From the NCBI GenBank assembly GCA_038501785.1, contig JBAMJR010000025.1, positions 4,566,001 to 4,630,000 of the forward strand: 64,000 bases of DNA, in the 5' to 3' direction. The notes under the pieces are model-generated. The model was not told the DNA's origin, did not search any database, and saw nothing but the letters and a program-made list of their open reading frames with translations. The stretch is from Myoxocephalus aenaeus. Lineage: Eukaryota; Chordata; Actinopteri; Perciformes; Cottidae. Position 1 is the first letter of the stretch, and the number at the start of each line of letters is the position of its first letter. Of this stretch, positions 58,324 to 64,000 are shown piece by piece. Position numbers and translations under genes: made by a program.

Positions 58324-59482
58324 GCCTCGTTATGATTTGGAGCATGGCACCGTCCATGTGGAGATGTTTTAATAAAAGCAATGCGAGAGTAACCGGATCA
58401 CCAATCAGAGAGCGTTCTCTTCTGGTGACCTCGGACGCCTGAGCCAAGTCCTCTGGAGGCGTTGCAGAAGGAGGAGTATGCAATCATCTATAAGACTGTC
58501 AGCCGCGTGAAGGTCCATGTCGGCATCCTCTTGTGCTGATGGTCTGGAACACGCCTCATATTTAGGATCAACCCTGATTGACAAAATCTGTGACGTCAAC
58601 CCGTTCTCAGTCCCAACTCACACCAACTAACAAGTTATTGTATACCGTAAAAGTCGGGTTACGACCCGCTACTACCTTCGGTCAGTGTCCCCGTTAGCTC
58701 CCCGCTGTAGCCAGCTGGGGCTCCTGCTAGCGCTCCGTTACTTCCCTGCTAACTTCCGCTAGTTCCCCGAAAACCACCGATGGTAGCGGGACCAGGCTCG
58801 ACACCCAACTTGGGCAGCAGTGGCCGGTAGCAGCAGCAGCGCTAGCTAGCGCTACTCCGAACACACGCCATGAATTAGATGAAGAGTTTTCTTATTTTTG
58901 AAAACATTTATGAATTAGGCCCAATTAGGGCTTAACAGATTTCACTGCAAACCCTCAAAGTGTGTTTGTGTAAATTATTTAGTATGCTGGGATGATATTC
59001 TGGCAAAATATCATCCAGCATTTCACACACTGCGACACACTCCCCTGCCTTTCTTCACAAATTAAGCATTGGCCACTTCTAAACATTTACATAATACACT
59101 CAAAATAGCCACCCGATGCATTTGCACGCTGCAGCGCGCTCGTTGCATTATCAAAGCCTCGTGCCAATCTCAGACCACATGAATATGGAGGATTATAACT
59201 CTCAATATTAACGAAGCCACACAGAAGGATTCTCAAATCCATTGTGGGATTTATAGATAAATGACTCTCTCCAACCCAAAAATATTTTTCAAACACTCAA
59301 TATGTATATAAAAAATATGATTCACAAATATATTTGATGCACACACAAATATTCTTCGATTAATATAACTAGGGATGCGTCAAGCGGTTAACGCTGTCGG
59401 TACGAAGAGGCTAGGAGAGAGATCTCAGGGGGAAAAAGCAGCGTTGCAAACGTCTCTAAGTTTCTGTCTTTGCAAGAGGGGG
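58323..59482. other. Unassigned stretch with GC-rich patch and small fold-back
   Basis: The patch at 58610-58870 is GC-rich with repeated GCTAGC/TAGCGCT words. A fold-back of about 15 bp with one bulge and a 7-nt loop lies at 58984-59021. No gene is supported. Confidence 0.5.
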
Positions 59483-59493
59483 GCACACACACA

Positions 59494-59564
<71 letters not shown>
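59483..59564. repeat. (CA)n microsatellite, longest in window
   Basis: CA repeats over about 80 bp with one GT interruption (ACGTAC). Confidence 0.97.
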
Positions 59565-59566
<2 letters not shown>

Positions 59567-60795
59567 CAGCATGAGACATGATGGCAGAGAGAAGACAAAG
59601 ATCCAAAGTGTTTCTACATGTGACTCCAGTGAACTCAACATAAAGGAGGAAACAGCAGCATCACAACATGACAACAAGCAGAACATCCACCTGCAGAAAT
59701 GCTCAGATTTTCTCCTGTTTGTGGAGCAGACGTATCGATGAAGTCCTGACAACACCCGTCCCTAAATATAACATGTTTCACCTTACAGGGTAGAAATGAT
59801 TGGGGCCATGTTGAAGTCACGCGTGTGGTAAAGCGGGGCGGCATCATGTTCCATCGGCCTCTATCCCAGCTCCCTTCCTCGAATATGTCGAAGCAGACTC
59901 TCATCGCTTCTCCCTTGAGCTGAAGAAGCAATGAATGCCTCACCCTGAATCCGTTTTTCTTTTAGTCTTTTACAAACGGTCGTCTCATTTGTGCGTTTTT
60001 CATGTTTCTAAAATGAAGTGTGCTCATTTGGATGACTAGAAGTCAGTGGCGTGTGACCTTCGAGCCCTGTGCGACCTTAGAGCACGTCTTAGATGGACCG
60101 GACATTGCTCTCCGTCTGCTATCACTCACCTATACCCTCACCAATTGAGTCAGGACCTTTCCTCTTCCTCTACAGCTGTTCAGAGATCCAGTGAGATCCC
60201 TTCATTTAAAGTATGCTCCCTGAAACTAATCACGGTGTCATGGGGAGGTGCTGTGACAAATTAGTTGTCACAGACAACATTATCTTCTGTTATTACTATT
60301 ATCTTAATAACATATCCAATTTATTCAAATTCAGATTTATTTTTGTAGTTGTAAAGAGAAAATAATGATTTCATGTTTTTCTTTAACAAGTCCCAGAGAT
60401 CACCTATTATGTTGCACCAACCTATGGGGGAAATTAGCAGTTGCTTACAGGTTTTGTTATTTTATATTTTGTGTGCATCAATTGAGTCGATCATGTGAGA
60501 TGAGAGTGAGCCCACAGCCCGGGTCTTTTCCATGGCGGTAATAGCACTGAACACTTCATTGGACTTTGGACTGTAATGTGAAAGAGTGAGATGGGCGGGG
60601 CTTCTTTTCATCTCATCCGTGTCCACATGCCTCTCTCCTGGAACAGAATTCAACGTATCGTCATACAATAGGTCTTATGATACCGTGCGAAAAGTTCATC
60701 CTCATTTTCTATACCTTTTCCTCTGAAAGTGTCAGGTTTGGCTCTTTACATGCACACAGCCTTTTGAAATGAAACGCTGGTCTTCACAGGATACA
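59565..60795. other. Unassigned non-coding stretch
   Basis: No gene recognised. A 102-codon - strand frame at 59635-59943 has no family features. Confidence 0.5.
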
Positions 60796-60890
60796 ACTTA
60801 TTTAGGTTTAGGCAACAAAACTAGTTAGGTTTAGGAAAACATCATCCTTTGGGTTAAATAACAATGTGAGGGCCGTGGTATGAAAGCTGT
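60796..60890 (+). repeat. Dispersed fish repeat (family C)
   Basis: Contains TTTAGGTTTAGGCAACAAAA, AGTTAGGTTTAGGAAAACAT and GGGTTAAATAACAATGTGAG. It is related to the copies at 10.6 and 27.7 kb. Confidence 0.6.
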
Positions 60891-61069
60891 GTGACGATTG
60901 AATCAACATCGACTGCTCATTTCACGAGAGGAACGCACAGCTGTCTCCTGGGTGACAGATCAGCCTCTGCCCCTCCCTACCCGGCTGAGTGGATTTTTTC
61001 GGTCTGGTTCATGATAACGTGGATTGCATGCGATTTGATTCTGTGGGATATGAACAAATTGCAATGCAT

Positions 61070-61260
61070 TTTTTTTCAGAATCAGAAACGCTTTATTGCC
61101 AAATATGTTTGCACATACAAGGACTACGGTATGTTGATTGGTGGATGGCAATAAACACAGTGCAATAGCGCAAGACATAATTGAAAATATAAATACAAAA
61201 AATTACAATAAATATGATAAACAAACAAATGTAGGTATAGCTATGAATGCTGGATGAGAA
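61070..61260 (+). repeat. Dispersed fish repeat with 'ATCAGAAACGCTTTATTGCC'
   Basis: The stretch CAGAATCAGAAACGCTTTAT, then ACACAGTGCAATAGCGCAAG and ACATAATTGAAAATATAAAT is a common interspersed word set in teleosts. Its class is not known to me. Confidence 0.55.
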
Positions 61261-62560
61261 TAGCTTGCAGATTTAGGTGGGCAAGAATGCAGTGATGTGA
61301 TTTTGCAAATAGATCATCTTCTCAATCCTTCAAACTGTCACTGGACAAGGATGCAAGGGGTTTGGTTTTTATAGTATTATTCTTAGGAGAACATAATAGA
61401 AAGCGTGTGCGGTCACAGTGAGTTACACACAATAAACATTTGTTCTCAAACATGTCTGAAATATCAGTGTGATTTGCTCCTAATGTCCACTCTTCGTTTC
61501 CCCAACAGATTTAAAGTTACAATTCAAGGTTAAAGTTGGAGCTCCACAATGTTCCTGCCACTGTATTAATGTCTGTAGCAGGTCCTGTTATAACCAGTGC
61601 TAGCTGGTATAGTAGAAGGTTTCCGGTTAAATCCTCACACATTGCCTCAAGATATTTCCAAAGAAAGGCTGAGTGAATGCACTTTGTCCCATCCAGTGTA
61701 TGCTTCAGTAATAAAGACAGTAGTTTCATTAGGAATGGCTGGTGACGTAAGAAAAGACTGGTTAAGCATTGAGTTAGGTGGGATGGTAGGGTAAGGGCCG
61801 TGTTGGTGTATCGATGGAGGTCAAGGGGATGGATGAAAGGGTTGAGGAATCGAAGAGCGGCAGTTGCCAGGGGATGAATGACAGCCGAAGGTTGGTCGGG
61901 GTCGTGTGTTGATGGAACCGTGGGGGTCGAAGGATGAAAGAGGGTGGATTTTATGGGGATGAACAAGGCCTTCATGTTGCAGCTGTGATGCCGGGGGGTT
62001 GAGACTCAGGGTGAGGTCCTGATGAGTTCTGTGGTTCATCACACCCTCACACCCCCGTTCCACAGGTGTTGATTCAGGAACTTCTTGTTAGTGTGATGAG
62101 AGGGTTTTGTGAGCGAATCATAATTGCTTGACCTGAAGCGATAACCAGGTGTAGAAGCTGAGGGTTCAGGTGAAGATGGTTGCTGAAAACGGAGGGACTG
62201 GTGTTTGTAGGGCGTCCAAAATCTGCTGCACAGGCTTAAAATGTCTGAAATGAGAGATGGGAGAGGGAGTCAGCTGTGGGGTTCTGGTACCCTGGAATGT
62301 TGGTGGCGCGGATAATGAATTGTTGGGCTGAGATTAAGGTAAATCATGGTGAACTTCATGGTGTCGAGTCGTGAGCGACCTTTGTTTATGATGATGACGG
62401 TTGCCTTTTCTTGACCAATCATGCTTTCAAAGAAGGACCACAATAACTATGGGATAAAGTTTATACAGGGCGGAGGGAGGGGGGGGGGGGGAGGGGATAT
62501 TTCCAAAGGCCAAATGGAGGGGAACCATCTTCCGGCATTGTCCAACATACGAAAAAGTTG
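61261..62560. other. Unassigned stretch with a poly-G tract
   Basis: A poly-G run lies at about 62476-62491. The 152-codon - strand frame (61517-61975) is rich in proline, histidine and leucine with no recognised domain. I do not call it a gene. Confidence 0.5.
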
Positions 62561-62734
62561 CCACCTGCCCATCAGAACTAGCTAACCATTCATACACCTC
62601 AGGAACAGCCTGTGGGGGGAAATTAGGGTTAAGTTTATTGCCCAAGGACACACCGATATGCACTAGCGGAGGCGGTGATCGAAGCACCGATCCTTTGATT
62701 GAATTGATTGAGTCACTGAGTCACACTCGCCCCC
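62561..62734 (-). repeat. tRNA-derived SINE, partial
   Basis: On the - strand the head reads GGGGGCGAGTGTGACTCAGT, with a worn B box (GGTGCTTCGATCACC). The body has CCTTGGGCAATAAACTTAAC. Same family as 3503-3788, truncated at the tail. Confidence 0.7.
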
Positions 62735-62878
62735 GACTGAGAGATAATTTTATATTTTAGAGCTGCACTTACACCTGAAAGTGAGACAGACGGCAGTAGA
62801 CCGATATTTTTCAGTATATGCCAAAGAACCTTCAGAAGTATGGATGCATGACACTTTGAGGTTGATGGCATGTGAGAT

Positions 62879-63852
62879 TAGGGCTGCAACAACGAATCGA
62901 TAAAATCGATTATCAAAAGTGTTTGCAACGAATTTCATCATCGATTCGTTGTGTCGCGCGATTATTACGCCGGGCAATAAGTCGCGGAGAAAAAAAAAAA
63001 CGAGCGGAGCAGAGCAACTGGCCGGCCAGCGTTTCTGAGATTGGAGTGAAACGCGGAGAAACGCTTAGCAATAGAAGATATTTGATGTGACGTGTCGAGT
63101 CTTGGCCAATCAGCGTTAAGATGTCTCCAGCGTTTCATTTCCCTCAAACTTGCTATCACGTTAGCTAACGTGTTTGGGTTGTGTATTGTCGTTAAAGTTA
63201 CTTTATGTTCCGTTACAGTTCAGTCTTGCTTGTAAAAAACCTTAACGTGATGAAACATGCCGTAACCCCCCGGTCTGGTTCAGTTCACGCTGTCACTCGT
63301 TAACGTTAAACCGGCACACCGGAGGATCTGGCTGCAGGTTTTTTTTTTTATGTTTTACTCAAAGTAGAATGAATCAAATCACGTAGTTGGGCTTAGCCAA
63401 CAACGTGACGTCGTGGTCATAAGAGACCCAGATATTGATCAGATGTGAATGAACGAGTTTAAGGAAGGTGCAGGTCAAAACAGACGTGAGACGAGCATTA
63501 CAGCTTCCCACTGTCCCAGTATTTCATACATATTGATAAAGCAGGGTATGTAAATGCAGCCTCTGCTCCAAGGAGATCAATTACAGTAAAAGGGGCTCAC
63601 ATTTGGCAGATGTAAAGCATACATGTGTATGTTTTTTGTGTTAGTCCATTTTTATTAATCTTTTTTAATTAACAGCACAGGGATGTTCAAGGAGCAACCT
63701 GTTTGTGCTTTCTGAAGAGGTTTTGCACTGTCACTTCTGTTTTTGAATAAAGGGTTGGAAATTAATGCCTTTTAGTTTTTTATCCGATTCATTGATTAAT
63801 CGAAAAAAATCAACCGATTAATCGATTATTAAAATAATCGTTAGTTGCAGCC
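62879..63852. mobile_element. Non-autonomous hAT element
   Basis: Left end TAGGGCTGCAACAACGAATC and right end GTTAGTTGCAGCC (inverted GGCTGCAACTAAC), with AATCGATTA words repeated in both subterminal zones. The right terminus lacks the last bases (CTA) because another element begins there. A target duplication therefore cannot be tested. No transposase is present. Confidence 0.8.
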
Positions 63853-64000
63853 AATGTTCCCTCTAATTGTTTTCAGCACTGAGCAATTTTTTTTTTTTTC
63901 TGAGCGCACATTTCAGCACTGTGAGCAATTCGCGACCTGCCGAAAATTACCACAAGCCTGCGTTAGCCATAGGGGATTCAAAGAGATGACAGCAAATGCA
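63852..64000. mobile_element. hAT element, left end only, cut by window
   Basis: CAATGTTCCCTCTAATTG followed by CACTGAGCAA and CACTGTGAGCAATTCGCGAC resembles the start of a common vertebrate hAT family. Only about 150 bp lies in the window. Confidence 0.55.

Noticed and set aside
61517..61975. 152-codon - strand frame
   Set aside because: Simple, proline- and leucine-rich composition. No domain, splice signals or partner exons.

Overview
The window reads as non-coding DNA from a teleost fish, probably a spiny-rayed (percomorph) species. The evidence is the repeat content: fish-type hAT, Tc1/mariner and Harbinger DNA transposons, L2-type and RTE-type LINE fragments, a tRNA-derived SINE family, and very many CA/GT and TA microsatellites. 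There are no bacterial-style operons. No complete host gene is visible. Most of the sequence looks intronic or intergenic.

Layout. 1-8.7 kb: an RTE-like LINE relic carrying a solo retroviral LTR and a SINE, several dispersed repeats, and a striking 97-nt fold-back at 6.1 kb. 8.75-8.9 kb: a candidate promoter and first coding exon on the + strand. 10.7-12.5 kb: a complete non-autonomous hAT element holding a SINE-like piece and a complete Harbinger-like element. 13.5 kb: a short MITE. 16.6-19.1 kb: two Tc1/mariner copies of the DD36E type, inverted head to head 101 bp apart and both with broken transposases. 24.7-24.95 kb: a second candidate first exon. 25.7 kb: a second fold-back with the same arm and loop sizes as the first. 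32.9-34.2 kb: a 677-bp segment duplicated in tandem, almost without differences. 39.5-40.0 kb: a candidate terminal exon with a polyadenylation signal on the - strand. 42.4-44.0 kb: a hAT element containing an older hAT relic and a 37-bp minisatellite. 50.8-51.9 kb: short hAT and piggyBac-like remains. 53.7-56.1 kb: an L2-type LINE relic split by a hAT element. 62.9-64.0 kb: two abutting hAT elements, the second cut by the window edge.

The elements do not form a pathway. Their relation is historical: insertion order can be read from target-site duplications, which I could match by eye for six elements and approximately for one SINE. The host coding content I can defend is limited to three isolated exon candidates, all unidentified. 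The most unusual items are the two equal-geometry fold-backs, the inverted DD36E pair, and a roughly 200-bp module shared by two otherwise unrelated DNA transposons.
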